Assembly (NCBI RefSeq): GCF_024584785.1 | Contig: NZ_CP074112.1 | Span: forward strand, 1,116,001 to 1,180,000 | Reading direction: 5' to 3' | DNA: 64,000 nucleotides | Source: Idiomarina loihiensis | GTDB taxonomy: Bacteria > Pseudomonadota > Gammaproteobacteria > Enterobacterales > Alteromonadaceae | In this document: one piece after another, positions 1 to 10,230 of the stretch | How positions within the stretch are numbered: position 1 is the first letter of the stretch | Layout: each line of letters begins with the position of its first letter | Notes under the pieces: model-generated | The model's database searches: none | The model's input: only the letters and a program-made list of their open reading frames with translations | Told to the model about the DNA's origin: nothing | Made by a program: the position numbers and the translations under genes

Positions 1-900
1 GTCATCGGTTAAGGTCACTTGGTTACCATCTAACAAAGTTAGTTGCTCGCCAGTTGCTGCCATTCGTACCTGCACGGCACCTTCTAACTTAGCGTTATCA
101 AAGGCGTGCATCGGATGACCCAGCTCTAACAACACGTAGTTGGTCACGTCCACCACAGGATCAATACTACGCACACCACTGCGGCGCAGACGTTCACGCA
201 ACCACAATGGTGACTCGGCTTGCACGTTAAGATCTCGTACAATTCGACCCAAATAACGAGGACAAGCTGCCGGTGCTGCTAAGATTACCGCGCGCTCTTG
301 GTCATGGGTTACCGTAACTGGAGCCATAGCTGGTTCAGTTACTGTTAATCGATTCAACACGCCCACTTCGCGCGCAATACCACGAATGCCTAAGCAATCA
401 GCGCGGTTTGGGGTTAAATCCACATCTAAAGTTACATCATTAAGTTCTAGATAATCGCGATAATCCATGCCTACCGGCGCATCGGCTGGCAATTCAATAA
501 TGCCATCGTGATCATCACTTAAACCAAGCTCAGCGTTCGAACATAACATGCCGTGCGAAGGCTGACCGCGTAATTTGGCTTTCTTGATTTTAAAATCACC
601 TGGTAGCACAGCACCCACAGTCGCTACCGCTACTTTCAAACCCAATCGGCAGTTCGGCGCACCACAGACGATATCAACCGGCTCATCAGCACCGATATCA
701 ACCTTAGTGACTTGTAATTTATCGGCATCAGGATGCGGACCACAGGCAATAACTTCGCCCACCACGACGGCACTAAAATCTTCCGCTACCGCATCAATAC
801 TGTCTACTTCTAGGCCTGCCATGCTTAATTGCTCTGACAACGCCACACTATCTAAGGCCGGGTTAACCCAGCTACGTAACCACTTTTCACTAAATTTCAT
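1..900 (-). CDS. pheT: Phenylalanyl-tRNA synthetase beta chain, N-terminal 300 residues (runs off window)
   Basis: The beta subunit of the alpha2-beta2 PheRS that charges tRNA-Phe in the cytoplasm. The reading frame opens at ATG 898-900 with [14 protein letters not shown], a typical PheT start, and stays open to the window edge. The tRNA-binding OB-fold-like region ([22 protein letters not shown]) lies at about residues 45-85, followed by the B3/B4 editing region start ([18 protein letters not shown]). It follows pheS with a 13-base gap, so the two are co-transcribed on the minus strand. Only the N-terminal part is visible. Confidence 0.97.
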   Translation of the reverse strand, partial: MKFSEKWLRSWVNPALDSVALSEQLSMAGLEVDSIDAVAEDFSAVVVGEVIACGPHPDADKLQVTKVDIGADEPVDIVCGAPNCRLGLKVAVATVGAVLPGDFKIKKAKLRGQPSHGMLCSNAELGLSDDHDGIIELPADAPVGMDYRDYLELNDVTLDVDLTPNRADCLGIRGIAREVGVLNRLTVTEPAMAPVTVTHDQERAVILAAPAACPRYLGRIVRDLNVQAESPLWLRERLRRSGVRSIDPVVDVTNYVLLELGHPMHAFDNAKLEGAVQVRMAATGEQLTLLDGNQVTLTDD

Positions 901-913
901 CTGCGTACCCGGC

Positions 914-1906
<993 letters not shown>

Positions 1907-1963
1907 TTATGACTAAAACATAAAAGTGAATAGTTAATTGCGCCTATGATAACGAAAAAGCAT

Positions 1964-1995
1964 AAAAAAAGGGAGCTAGAAAGCCCCCTTTTTAT
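1964..1995. terminator. Hairpin terminator or attenuator between rplT and pheS
   Basis: A-run, GGGAGCT stem, short TAGA-type loop, GCCCCC stem and T-run, readable as an intrinsic terminator on both strands. It lies in the 115-base gap between the rplT stop and the pheS start. In E. coli this gap holds the pheST attenuator. The only short peptides here lack a Phe run, so classic pheM-style attenuation is not supported by the sequence. Confidence 0.7.
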
Positions 1996-2009
1996 GTATT
2001 TCAACTAGC

Positions 2010-2363
2010 TTACAGAGCGCTTTTAGCTTTCTCTACCAGCGCAGCAAAACCAGCTTGGTCATGAACTGCGATGTCGGCCAGGATTTTACGATCGATTTCT
2101 ACCGATGCTTTTTTCAAGCCATTGATAAAACGGCTGTACGACAAACCACTTTGACGCGCTGCAGCATTGATACGAACGATCCATAATTGACGGAACGTAC
2201 GTTTCTTAGCTTTGCGGTCACGGTATGCGTATTGACCCGCTTTGATAACGGCTTGCTTCGCTACGCGATAAACGCGTGAACGAGCACCATAATAACCTTT
2301 CGCCTGCTTCAGGACTTTCTTGTGACGCGCTCGCGCGATCACACCACGTTTTACTCGTGCCAT
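2010..2363 (-). CDS. rplT: 50S ribosomal protein L20
   Basis: Component of the large ribosomal subunit, binding 23S rRNA early in assembly. It is 117 residues, very basic, with the family start [20 protein letters not shown] and the motif [13 protein letters not shown] region intact. It follows rpmI with an 18-base gap in the conserved infC-rpmI-rplT block. In enterobacteria L20 represses this operon through the mRNA. I did not resolve such a site here. Confidence 0.99.
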   Translation of the reverse strand: MARVKRGVIARARHKKVLKQAKGYYGARSRVYRVAKQAVIKAGQYAYRDRKAKKRTFRQLWIVRINAAARQSGLSYSRFINGLKKASVEIDRKILADIAVHDQAGFAALVEKAKSAL

Positions 2364-2381
2364 TTGCTATCTCCTTTCCTT

Positions 2382-2579
2382 TTACGCGAACGGTAACATG
2401 CGCGCGACTAACGCTACATCAGACTCGTGCACCATGCTTTTCGCACGTAAGTGACGTTTCCGCTTTGAGCTTTTCTTAGTCAGAATGTGACGCAAATGTG
2501 ATTGCTTGCATTTAAAGCCGCCTGAAGCGGTTTTCTTAAAGCGCTTTGAGGCGCCTTTTTTGGATTTCATTTTCGGCAT
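2382..2579 (-). CDS. rpmI: 50S ribosomal protein L35
   Basis: Small basic ribosomal protein of 65 residues, full length for the family, starting [21 protein letters not shown] and containing the typical [18 protein letters not shown] stretch. It sits between infC and rplT on the minus strand, as in most gammaproteobacteria, and is translated from an ATG preceded by a GGAGTA-type ribosome binding site. Confidence 0.99.
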   Translation of the reverse strand: MPKMKSKKGASKRFKKTASGGFKCKQSHLRHILTKKSSKRKRHLRAKSMVHESDVALVARMLPFA

Positions 2580-2669
2580 GAAAATTACTCCGCATTGTTA
2601 GTTAACAGTGTAACAGGGTGAGTTTGGTGAACTTCAATTGAAGCCCGCCGCCCTACTTGAAAACCACAG

Positions 2670-3212
2670 CTACTTCTTAGTAGGTGCCAGAACCATAATC
2701 ATCTGACGACCTTCAGCCCGTCTTGGGAACGACTCGCAAGTTGAGATCTCTTCTAAATCGGTTTTGATCCGGTTTAGTAGGTCAATACCCAACTCTTGGT
2801 GCGCCATTTCTCGGCCACGGAAACGAACGGTGACTTTAGTTTTGTCACCTCCCTCCAGAAAACGAGTCAGGTTGCGTAGTTTTACCTGATAATCGCCTTC
2901 ATCAGTTCCAGGACGGAATTTAACTTCCTTCACCTGAATCTGCTTCTGGTTTTTCTTTTGCTCTTTAGCGTTCTTAGCTTTCTCGTAGACAAACTTCCCG
3001 TAATCCATCAAACGACAGACTGGCGGCTCAGCGTTAGGGCTGATTTCAACCAGATCAACGCCCGCTTCTTCAGCTGCATTAATTGCATCCTGAATAGCGA
3101 CAACACCGATTTGTTCACCTTCAACACCGATTAATCGTACTTCTTTGACACGAATTTCTTCGTTAATCCGATTCTTATCACCAGCTTTCTGAGTTTTTTT
3201 TCCGCCTTTAAT
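2670..3212 (-). CDS. infC: Translation initiation factor IF-3 with AUU start codon
   Basis: IF-3 prevents subunit joining and proofreads the start codon. The frame extends upstream of the first ATG (at 3011) to an ATT at 3210-3212, giving 180 residues that begin [20 protein letters not shown], the normal IF-3 N-terminus. A strong GGAGG lies about 8 bases upstream of that ATT. The N domain covers roughly residues 15-85, and the C domain ends with [15 protein letters not shown] starts are known to let IF-3 repress its own translation. The gap to the thrS stop is 19 bases. Confidence 0.96.
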   Translation of the reverse strand: MKGGKKTQKAGDKNRINEEIRVKEVRLIGVEGEQIGVVAIQDAINAAEEAGVDLVEISPNAEPPVCRLMDYGKFVYEKAKNAKEQKKNQKQIQVKEVKFRPGTDEGDYQVKLRNLTRFLEGGDKTKVTVRFRGREMAHQELGIDLLNRIKTDLEEISTCESFPRRAEGRQMIMVLAPTKK

Positions 3213-3231
3213 GGGTCATTCCTCCAATCAA

Positions 3232-5148
3232 TTAACTAATCTTGCGACTACGTACTTCTTCGTTGAGCTCAGCAATAAACTGCTGTAGCCCTTTAATACC
3301 GTGGTCTTCACCACGTCGAGTACGTACCGCAACCGCTTGGTTCTCGACTTCTTTATCGCCAACAACCAACAAATATGGAACACGTTTTAAAGTGTGCTCG
3401 CGAATTTTAAAGCCTATTTTCTCATTTCTCAAGTCGGCTGTCGCCCTAAATCCGAGTTTATTCAACTCTTTTACGATTTCTTTTGCATAATCAGCCTGAT
3501 TATCGGTGATATTCATCACCACAACTTGATTTGGTGCCAACCATAATGGGAAGTAACCCGCATATTCTTCAATGATAATTCCCATAAAGCGCTCTAACGA
3601 GCCCAAAATGGCACGGTGAATCATCACGGGCGTATGGCGTTCATTATCTTCGCCCACATAAGTAGCACCTAAGCGGCCCGGTAACGCGAAATCTAACTGT
3701 ACCGTACCACATTGCCATGCCCGACCTAAACAGTCGTGCAGGGTAAATTCAATTTTCGGACCGTAGAAAGCGCCCTCACCCGGCAAGTATTCAAACTCAA
3801 TGCCGTGATTCTTTAACGCATCGGCCAAGGCTTGTTCAGCATGGTCCCAAGTTGCGTCATCGCCTAGACGATGTTCTGGACGGGTTGACAGTTTCACTAC
3901 GATATCTTCAAAACCAAAAGTTTTGTAGGTTTCGTAAACCATCTTAATGCAGCCACTAACTTCTTGCTGCACCTGTGCATCCGTACAGAAAATATGCGCA
4001 TCGTCTTGGGTAAAGCCACGAACGCGCATCAGGCCATGCAAGGCACCTGACGGTTCGTTACGATGGCACGAGCCAAATTCAGCCATCCGCAACGGCAAAT
4101 CACGGTAAGATTTTAAACCTTGATTAAAAATCTGCACATGCCCCGGACAGTTCATGGGTTTAATAGCATATTCACGGTTTTCTGAAGCCGTAGTAAACAT
4201 CAGCTCAGAAAACTTTTCCCAGTGCCCTGAACGTTCCCACAGCACTCGGTCCATCATCAATGGGCCTTTTACTTCTTGGTATTTGTACTCGCGTAATTTT
4301 TCGCGAATAAAACGTTCAAGTTCTAAGAAAATGGTCCAGCCATTGTGGTGCCAAAACACCATACCTGGCGCTTCTTCTTGCCAGTGAAACAAATCTTGGG
4401 TTTTACCAATTTTACGGTGGTCACGCTTTTCTGCTTCTTCTAATCGTTGCAGATAAGCTTTCAACGCTTTTTTATCCGCCCAGGCCGTACCATAAATACG
4501 CTGTAGCATCTTGTTATCTGAATTGCCACGCCAGTATGCACCGGCTACCTTCATGATCTTGAAGTGTTGGCAAAAACGCATGTTCGGCACGTGCGGACCA
4601 CGGCACATGTCGATGTATTCTTCATGGTGATACAAGCCAGGCTGATCATCTTGGCTGATATCATCATCTAAAATCTCAACCTTATAAGGTTCATGACGGC
4701 TGACAAAAGTCTCGCGAGCTTCTTGCCAGCTTACCTTTTTCTTCACCACTGAATATTCAGTTTTTGCCAACTCTAGCATGCGTTTTTCTAACGCCTGCAA
4801 ATCGTCTGCAGTGAGCGTATGCTCCATATCCACATCGTAGTAAAAGCCATTATCAATGACCGGACCAATGGCCATCTTCACATCAGGGAACATCTGCTTT
4901 AAGGCATGGCCGAGCAAATGTGCACAAGAGTGACGAATAATATGCACACCATCATCGTCTTTTGGCGTGATGATCTGAACATGGGCGTCTTCAGTAATGA
5001 GGTCACACGCGTCGTGCAAATCACCGTTAATTCGTCCAGCTACCGTCGCTTTGGCTAAACCAGGGCCAATATCTTGGGCAACATCAAGAATGGAAACGGG
5101 GCCATCAAAGGCGCGTTGACTACCATCAGGAAGGGTTACTACAGGCAT
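3232..5148 (-). CDS. thrS: Threonyl-tRNA synthetase
   Basis: Charges tRNA-Thr in the cytoplasm. I chose ATG at 5146-5148 ([16 protein letters not shown]) because it matches the family N-terminus and has AAGGATT upstream. A longer frame with 12 extra residues exists. The 638 residues comprise a TGS domain (1-63), the editing domain with the zinc-type [14 protein letters not shown] motif (about 73-90), the class II catalytic core with [22 protein letters not shown] motif 2 region and [12 protein letters not shown], and the anticodon-binding domain from about residue 530. Confidence 0.98.
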   Translation of the reverse strand: MPVVTLPDGSQRAFDGPVSILDVAQDIGPGLAKATVAGRINGDLHDACDLITEDAHVQIITPKDDDGVHIIRHSCAHLLGHALKQMFPDVKMAIGPVIDNGFYYDVDMEHTLTADDLQALEKRMLELAKTEYSVVKKKVSWQEARETFVSRHEPYKVEILDDDISQDDQPGLYHHEEYIDMCRGPHVPNMRFCQHFKIMKVAGAYWRGNSDNKMLQRIYGTAWADKKALKAYLQRLEEAEKRDHRKIGKTQDLFHWQEEAPGMVFWHHNGWTIFLELERFIREKLREYKYQEVKGPLMMDRVLWERSGHWEKFSELMFTTASENREYAIKPMNCPGHVQIFNQGLKSYRDLPLRMAEFGSCHRNEPSGALHGLMRVRGFTQDDAHIFCTDAQVQQEVSGCIKMVYETYKTFGFEDIVVKLSTRPEHRLGDDATWDHAEQALADALKNHGIEFEYLPGEGAFYGPKIEFTLHDCLGRAWQCGTVQLDFALPGRLGATYVGEDNERHTPVMIHRAILGSLERFMGIIIEEYAGYFPLWLAPNQVVVMNITDNQADYAKEIVKELNKLGFRATADLRNEKIGFKIREHTLKRVPYLLVVGDKEVENQAVAVRTRRGEDHGIKGLQQFIAELNEEVRSRKIS

Positions 5149-5292
5149 GACTGAATCCTTTTTTACAGTGGTGGCACCTACCAAGTGTCACTTGTGATTT
5201 TAGAAAGCAGCACTATAGCGTATGATGCCCCTCAAGGAAAGGCCTGCACCGCAATCGCACCTAAAACTTAGCCGTTACCAGAGACAGTAATC

Positions 5293-5517
5293 ATGGAAAA
5301 CCTCATTGGCCCACTAGCAGCTTTAACCGCAGCCTTATTTTGGACCCTTGCCACCTTACTTTATAGTCAAGCTGGCAGTTATTTGTCGGCCACCCAATTA
5401 AACTTGGTCAAAGGCATTGTAGCCTGTCCGCTACTGCTCATCGCCGGCTGGTTTACCGGGCAACTACTCACCTTAGAAGCTAAATCGTTGAGCCATCGAC
5501 TAAAAAATTTTACGTAG
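5293..5517 (+). pseudogene. EamA/DMT-family transporter, N-terminal remnant
   Basis: A 74-residue frame starting MENLIGPLAALTAALFWTLATLLY, which looks like the first two membrane helices of a drug/metabolite (EamA) transporter, normally about 290 residues. The similarity stops after the second helix (IVACPLLLIAGWFTGQLL) and the frame ends soon after. No continuation is visible before the next gene at 5586. Most likely a deletion remnant; a small stand-alone two-helix protein is the alternative. Confidence 0.6.
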
Positions 5518-5585
5518 TCAGCAGCAGGAAATTTTCGCAGAATCAGCCATACTAAAGTGACTCAAGTCACTGCAAGGAAGTAAGT

Positions 5586-5795
5586 ATGAACGCTGATAAA
5601 CTCTACGATGCCGGCCTCCGCTGCCCTCACTGCGGACACCGAATCCACGTTAGTATCGACCCCTCAGAAGGTGCTCAAGACTACCTCGATGAGTGCGCTG
5701 CATGCGGTTCAGATATTCATTTGATAGTGAAGATAGATGAGGTAGCGGATAAAATAATTGTCCGCGTGGCCAGCGATGACGAAAATTTCTACTGA
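5586..5795 (+). CDS. CPXCG-motif cysteine-rich protein
   Basis: A 69-residue soluble protein with a zinc-ribbon-like pair of motifs, CPHCG (residues 13-17) and CAACG (about 37-41), and an acidic middle. It matches the CPXCG-motif cysteine-rich protein family of gammaproteobacteria, whose function is unknown. The start ATG has AAGGAAG about 7 bases upstream. It lies convergent to ribE. Confidence 0.85.
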   Translation: MNADKLYDAGLRCPHCGHRIHVSIDPSEGAQDYLDECAACGSDIHLIVKIDEVADKIIVRVASDDENFY

Positions 5796-5827
5796 GTTTT
5801 AATCACTCGCTCGTCAGCTGCCATAGA

Positions 5828-6430
5828 CTAATGCCCGCGCTGCGCTAAAACTCGCTCGACTGTGTTGACAATGGTCATGGTTTGTTGGTCAAACTCAAGG
5901 TTAACCTGGTCTGCGTCTGCCAAATTAGTAAGCCGCAAGGTTTCCGGAATTAAATGCAAAGAAAATGTATTGCCTACCACTTGGCCTACGGTCAAGCTTG
6001 CACCATTGACACTGATAAAGCCCTTGGGCAAAACGTAAGGCGCAAATTCAGGCGCAAATTCAATCCACAAAGCTAAGTTATCAGGGCTCTGTTGCCGCTC
6101 AACAATGCGCCCCACCCCATGAATATGGCCCGAGACGTAATGGCCGCCCATTTCATCGCCCACCTTCAAACTACGCTCAAAGTTAACCTTGTCACCCACG
6201 CAGAGTGCGCCTAGATTAGTTAAGCGCAAGGTTTCATCAATGATATCAAAACTTACTGTGGTCTCGGTGAAACTCACCACCGTTAAACAACAACCATTAA
6301 TCGCAATACTGGCACCTAGTGCCACCTGCTGCAGATACTCAGGGGCTACGCTTAGGGTAAGTTGACGAAAGTTGTCACGGTCCTGTAATTTGGCCACTTG
6401 CGCTTGGGTTTGTACTATTCCGGTGAACAT
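5828..6430 (-). CDS. ribE: Riboflavin synthase alpha chain
   Basis: Converts two lumazine molecules into riboflavin plus a pyrimidine, the last step of riboflavin synthesis. The start is ATG at 6428-6430, because MFTGIVQTQAQV is the invariant family N-terminus; the open frame runs 34 residues further upstream. It has 200 residues in two lumazine-binding repeats, each with its own motif (INGCCLTVV near residue 46, VNGASLTVG near 143), and VSGHIHGVGRI. It stands alone here, without other rib genes. Confidence 0.96.
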   Translation of the reverse strand: MFTGIVQTQAQVAKLQDRDNFRQLTLSVAPEYLQQVALGASIAINGCCLTVVSFTETTVSFDIIDETLRLTNLGALCVGDKVNFERSLKVGDEMGGHYVSGHIHGVGRIVERQQSPDNLALWIEFAPEFAPYVLPKGFISVNGASLTVGQVVGNTFSLHLIPETLRLTNLADADQVNLEFDQQTMTIVNTVERVLAQRGH

Positions 6431-6543
6431 AAGAGGTCTCGTTTTGCTGAATCTCAGGTAAAATATTGTAACCACAATAATGATGAAGTGCCACGTAAAG
6501 TACGAGTACCACTGAGCGCAGATCACCAACAAACAGGAACCCT

Positions 6544-7650
6544 ATGACTCAGCCGCAGCATCCTAACCAACGTTGCTTAACCTGCCGCTATCGCACATGG
6601 GCGTGGCTAACAACGTTGCTGCTACTGACAGCCTGTAACCCGGCACCCGTTGGATTAGAGCAAGTAGCTGATTACCGGCAGCGGGTCGCTAATACCCTCA
6701 AGAGCCCATTACCAGCACCCGTGCTAGCAGCGCCCACCTGGCAACTGCCGCCCTTGCGCGAGCTTCGCATCGAAGTACCAAGCCAGAGTCTGTCGTTGCT
6801 GGATGCGATACGTTTAGATCAATGCCAAGCGGGCAGTCTAATCGCTGAGCGCAACAGCAGTTTAGGCAAATTACAACAGGGCTTAGTGCGCTACTATCAT
6901 GATTATCAGCTGCTGCAAGCGCTTTATATCTGTGCCGCTCAGCTAGAACAACAAGGTCAGCTTGAATTAGCGCAAAAGGTGAGCGACCTAAGCCGCAACA
7001 AAGCTGCCAATATGACCCAACTCAAGCTCCAAGCCTTGGTAAGTGACCCTAGTATACGGCAAAGTTTACGCCTAGCAGATCGTCCTTTAGCCAAGGTCGA
7101 CCCTGCCCAACTCGCGCCGCTTTTAACCGCCTTACAACAAGTCTACCTACTGTTAAATGCGCCCTTACCAGCGCCCAATGCGGCATTCAATCAAGAGCAG
7201 CAAAGCGAGTTATCGATAGCCCCGGTGGCGCTGGACGAGCTAGAGCAGGCATTGCAGCTCCTCGAACAGTCCCCTTACTTAAGCCAACTGTGGCGCGCTT
7301 TGTATGATCAGCAACAATACCTGCAGCAGCTAACGCCATTAGTACAAGACTTGAGTGCCGCAGCCGGTTGCCTAAGTGCCGGCACCCCCAGTCGGGCCCT
7401 AGTATTACGCAATGTTTTTGTGCAATATTTCAGTGGCCCTGTGCAGCAGCATTTTGCCGGCCTAATTCGCCAAGCTCAGCAAGTAGCTCCGCTATTAACC
7501 CTATTGGCCTCACCCGAGGCACCGCAAGCGTGGTTAACCCACCTGCGACAAATCAACGCATTACCTGATCAACTCACCGATACCACCCGTAATCATGTGC
7601 GTTATTGGCAACAGTTCTTCAGTGATTGTGGTTTTACCCCGGGGGCATAA
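6544..7650 (+). CDS. DUF3080-family lipoprotein
   Basis: A predicted lipoprotein of 368 residues: a basic start, hydrophobic segment and lipobox LLTAC with Cys at about residue 31, so it is probably anchored in the outer membrane. The rest is Leu/Gln-rich and largely helical. The DAIRLDQCQAGSLIAERNSSLGK segment (about 88-110) is what I recognise of DUF3080. Function is unknown. It is divergent from ribE across a gap of about 110 bases. Confidence 0.75.
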   Translation: MTQPQHPNQRCLTCRYRTWAWLTTLLLLTACNPAPVGLEQVADYRQRVANTLKSPLPAPVLAAPTWQLPPLRELRIEVPSQSLSLLDAIRLDQCQAGSLIAERNSSLGKLQQGLVRYYHDYQLLQALYICAAQLEQQGQLELAQKVSDLSRNKAANMTQLKLQALVSDPSIRQSLRLADRPLAKVDPAQLAPLLTALQQVYLLLNAPLPAPNAAFNQEQQSELSIAPVALDELEQALQLLEQSPYLSQLWRALYDQQQYLQQLTPLVQDLSAAAGCLSAGTPSRALVLRNVFVQYFSGPVQQHFAGLIRQAQQVAPLLTLLASPEAPQAWLTHLRQINALPDQLTDTTRNHVRYWQQFFSDCGFTPGA

Positions 7651-7693
7651 CTCAAGTAAAACACTTGGCAGCCATGACAAATTAGAGTATTTT

Positions 7694-7710
7694 ATGAGAA
7701 CGATTCTCAT
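7694..7710. promoter_or_regulatory. Fur-box-like palindrome
   Basis: ATGAGAA-CGA-TTCTCAT is a perfect 7-3-7 inverted repeat close to the classical Fur site core (TGATAATNATTATCA and TGAGAATNATTCTCA variants). It lies 48 bases upstream of the chosen start of the small exported protein at 7758, in promoter position. Iron-responsive control is inferred. Confidence 0.65.
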
Positions 7711-7757
7711 TAAGCATTTGGCTTAAGTTGTCACTCAGTCTACCCAGGAGCTTATTC

Positions 7758-8150
7758 ATGACCCTTTTTAAACAATTAACCAGCGCCTCTATTGCCGTTA
7801 TCCTTGCCAGCGGCGTAGCTTTTGCACCAGCTAGCCAAGCTAGCGATGACCGTCCCGACCACTTTAAAGGCAAGCCATCAGAAAACCTTGAGCAAGCCTT
7901 AGATAACTTGCGCGAATACAATAAAAAATTAGCCGAAGTACTTAACGGTGAGTTAACGCCTCAAAAAATGGGTGAAATTCATCAATTAACCTACACCCTC
8001 GAAGTTGCACTGCAATGTCTAGAGACCGAAGTTGATGATTTACAAGACGTGCTAGAGGAAGTTCACAAAGGCTCAGAGCACATGGACTTTGACAAAGTGA
8101 AGAAAAACGGTAAACAATACCTGCAAACTTCAGGAAAAATAGTGGACTAA
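7758..8150 (+). CDS. Small exported DUF6746-like protein, probably Fur-controlled
   Basis: A 130-residue protein. The start at 7758 (MTLFKQLTSASIAVILASGVAFA) has a CAGGAG site upstream and gives a clean signal peptide with cleavage after ASQA. The mature part is helical and charged (NLEQALDNLREYNKKLAEVL ... LEVALQCLETEVDDLQDVLEEVHKG), suggesting a four-helix bundle like cytochrome b562 but without a CxxCH. I believe this is DUF6746. It sits behind a Fur-like palindrome and ends two bases before the MoxR gene, so the three genes may be one operon. Confidence 0.7.
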   Translation: MTLFKQLTSASIAVILASGVAFAPASQASDDRPDHFKGKPSENLEQALDNLREYNKKLAEVLNGELTPQKMGEIHQLTYTLEVALQCLETEVDDLQDVLEEVHKGSEHMDFDKVKKNGKQYLQTSGKIVD

Positions 8151-8151
8151 C

Positions 8152-8985
8152 ATGAGCTTTACCAGTACCAGTAATTATATTGTTGCCGATGATCTCGGCC
8201 TAGCCGTAAACGCCGCAGTAACTTTAGAAAAACCGCTCTTACTCAAAGGCGAACCTGGCACTGGTAAAACCCGACTGGCGGAAGAATTAGCCGCCAGTTT
8301 GGGCGTACCACTGATTCGTTGGCAAATAAAATCCACCACCAAAGCTCAGCAAGGTCTGTACGAATACGATGCTGTATCGCGCTTGCGTGATAGTCAGTTG
8401 GGCAGCGACAAAGTGCACGATATTGCCAATTACATTAAACCGGGCAAACTCTGGCAGGCTTTTAGCGCCACCACCCGACCGGTATTGTTGATCGATGAAA
8501 TCGACAAGGCGGACATCGAGTTTCCCAACGATCTCTTACATGAACTGGATCAAATGGAGTTTCATGTGTATGAGACGGGCGAGCAAATCAGAGCTCAACA
8601 GCGCCCTATTGTTATCATCACCTCCAACAACGAAAAAGAACTGCCAGATGCCTTTCTGCGACGCTGTTTTTTTCACTACATCAAATTTCCGGATGCAGAC
8701 ACCTTAGCGAAAATCGTGCAGGTTCACTTTCCAGACATTCGACAACAGTTGTTGAGTACCGCACTCGAGGTTTTCTTTGACTTGCGCCAAGTGCCAAATC
8801 TGAAGAAAAAGCCATCCACGTCGGAACTAATCGACTGGCTAAAACTCTTGCTCGCGGAACAAATCCAGCCCGCGGACTTACAACAGAATACCGGCCTGAT
8901 GCCGCTGTTCGGTGCCTTGTTAAAAAACGAGCAAGATGTGCAACTGGTTGAGAAACTCGCCTTTATGGCGCGTCGCCAGCGCTAA
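8152..8985 (+). CDS. MoxR-family AAA+ ATPase
   Basis: A 277-residue AAA+ ATPase with Walker A GEPGTGKT (about residues 32-39), Walker B LLIDEIDKAD (about 113-122), sensor 1 ITSNNEKELPDAF and an arginine-finger region FLRRCFFHYIKFP. MoxR ATPases act as chaperones that work with a VWA partner to mature metalloenzymes or protein complexes. The stop overlaps the start of the VWA gene (TAATG), strongly suggesting co-translation. The client here is unknown. Confidence 0.92.
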   Translation: MSFTSTSNYIVADDLGLAVNAAVTLEKPLLLKGEPGTGKTRLAEELAASLGVPLIRWQIKSTTKAQQGLYEYDAVSRLRDSQLGSDKVHDIANYIKPGKLWQAFSATTRPVLLIDEIDKADIEFPNDLLHELDQMEFHVYETGEQIRAQQRPIVIITSNNEKELPDAFLRRCFFHYIKFPDADTLAKIVQVHFPDIRQQLLSTALEVFFDLRQVPNLKKKPSTSELIDWLKLLLAEQIQPADLQQNTGLMPLFGALLKNEQDVQLVEKLAFMARRQR

Positions 8986-10163
8986 TGCTAATAGAGTTTT
9001 TTTACTGCCTGCGTAAACATGGGCTTAGCACCAGTATTACCGAGCTATTAGATCTATTGGCTGCGTTAGAGCGCGGTGTGATCTTTGCTAACGTCGATGA
9101 CTTTTATACGCTAGCAAGGCTGGTGCTCGTTAAAGACGAGAGTCTGTACGATAAGTTTGACCAAGCCTTCGCCGAATATTTTACCGGCGTTGAGCAGGTT
9201 GATCTTGCTGCTAGCATTCCGCCTGAATGGCTAGAGCAGGCTTTGCAGCGCCAGCTCAGTGACGAAGATAAAGCTAAACTTCAAGCTTTGGGCGGCCTAG
9301 ATGAACTCCTTAAAACCTTCCGCGAGCGCTTAGCCGAACAACAAAAGCACCATGCTGGTGGCAACAAATGGATTGGCACCGGTGGCACCTCACCGTTTGG
9401 CGCATACGGCTATAACCCTGAAGGTATTCGTGTCGGCCAAGACCGCAGCAATGCACGACGCGCAGTCAAAGTGTGGGATCAGCGCGAATTTAAAGATCTC
9501 GATGGTGGCCAACAACTCACCCAGCGCCATCTGCAGCTCGCCCTGCGCAAATTACGCAAGTTTGCTCGCTCCGGCGCAGCCACTGAACTAGACCTTAACA
9601 ACACCATTCGAGCCACCTCGCAAAAAGGCGGATTACTTGATTTGCAATGGCAGGCGGAACGTCACAACGCCATCAAAGTGTTGATCTTGTTTGATGTCGG
9701 TGGCTCTATGGATGACTATATCTATGAATGTGAACAGCTTTTTAGCGCTGCCCGCAGTGAGTTTAAACACCTCGAATTTTATTATTTTCATAACTGCGTG
9801 TATGAGCATGTGTGGCAACATAACAGCCGCCGTTTTACCGAAAAAACGCCCACGAAAGAGCTTATCAATAAATACGGCCGCGACTACAAGCTGATTTTTG
9901 TCGGCGACGCCACCATGGGGCCCTACGAGATCGCTTATCCGGGGGGGAGTGTCGAGCACTGGAACGAAGAGCCTGGTTCAGTTTGGATGCAAAGATTACT
10001 GGGGCAGTACCAGCATGCGGTTTGGCTTAATCCCCAGCCACAACAGCACTGGCATTATTACGCGTCTATCGACATGATGAACGAACTCATGGGGCACCGT
10101 ATGTTTCCACTCACCTTAGATGGCTTAACCACAGCCATGAGCAGGTTGCTACAAAAAGGCTAA
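8985..10163 (+). CDS. VWA-domain (CoxE-like) partner of the MoxR ATPase
   Basis: A cytoplasmic protein of 392 residues. The N-terminal half is helical. A Gly-rich link (GGNKWIGTGGTSPFGAYGYNPEG) precedes the VWA domain, with the metal-site-like motif LILFDVGGSMDDY (about residues 228-240) and later FVGDATMGPYEI. The motif is DxGxS, as in CoxE-type proteins, not the classical DxSxS. The first base of its ATG is the last base of the moxR stop. A hairpin terminator follows. Confidence 0.9.
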   Translation: MLIEFFYCLRKHGLSTSITELLDLLAALERGVIFANVDDFYTLARLVLVKDESLYDKFDQAFAEYFTGVEQVDLAASIPPEWLEQALQRQLSDEDKAKLQALGGLDELLKTFRERLAEQQKHHAGGNKWIGTGGTSPFGAYGYNPEGIRVGQDRSNARRAVKVWDQREFKDLDGGQQLTQRHLQLALRKLRKFARSGAATELDLNNTIRATSQKGGLLDLQWQAERHNAIKVLILFDVGGSMDDYIYECEQLFSAARSEFKHLEFYYFHNCVYEHVWQHNSRRFTEKTPTKELINKYGRDYKLIFVGDATMGPYEIAYPGGSVEHWNEEPGSVWMQRLLGQYQHAVWLNPQPQQHWHYYASIDMMNELMGHRMFPLTLDGLTTAMSRLLQKG

Positions 10164-10174
10164 AAAACCCCATA

Positions 10175-10210
10175 AAAAAACCGCTCATAGCCAAAGCTAC
10201 AAGCGGTTTT
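10175..10210. terminator. Bidirectional terminator between VWA gene and S8 protease gene
   Basis: AAAACCGCT, about 16 bases of loop, then AGCGGTTTT, flanked by A-run and T-run. It lies between two convergent genes and can serve both. Confidence 0.8.
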
Positions 10211-10230
10211 AACTCACTTAATGACGGGTA

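Noticed and set aside
9633-9959. Minus-strand frame of 108 residues inside the VWA gene
   Set aside because: Shadow of the real plus-strand gene, which carries the metal-site motif.
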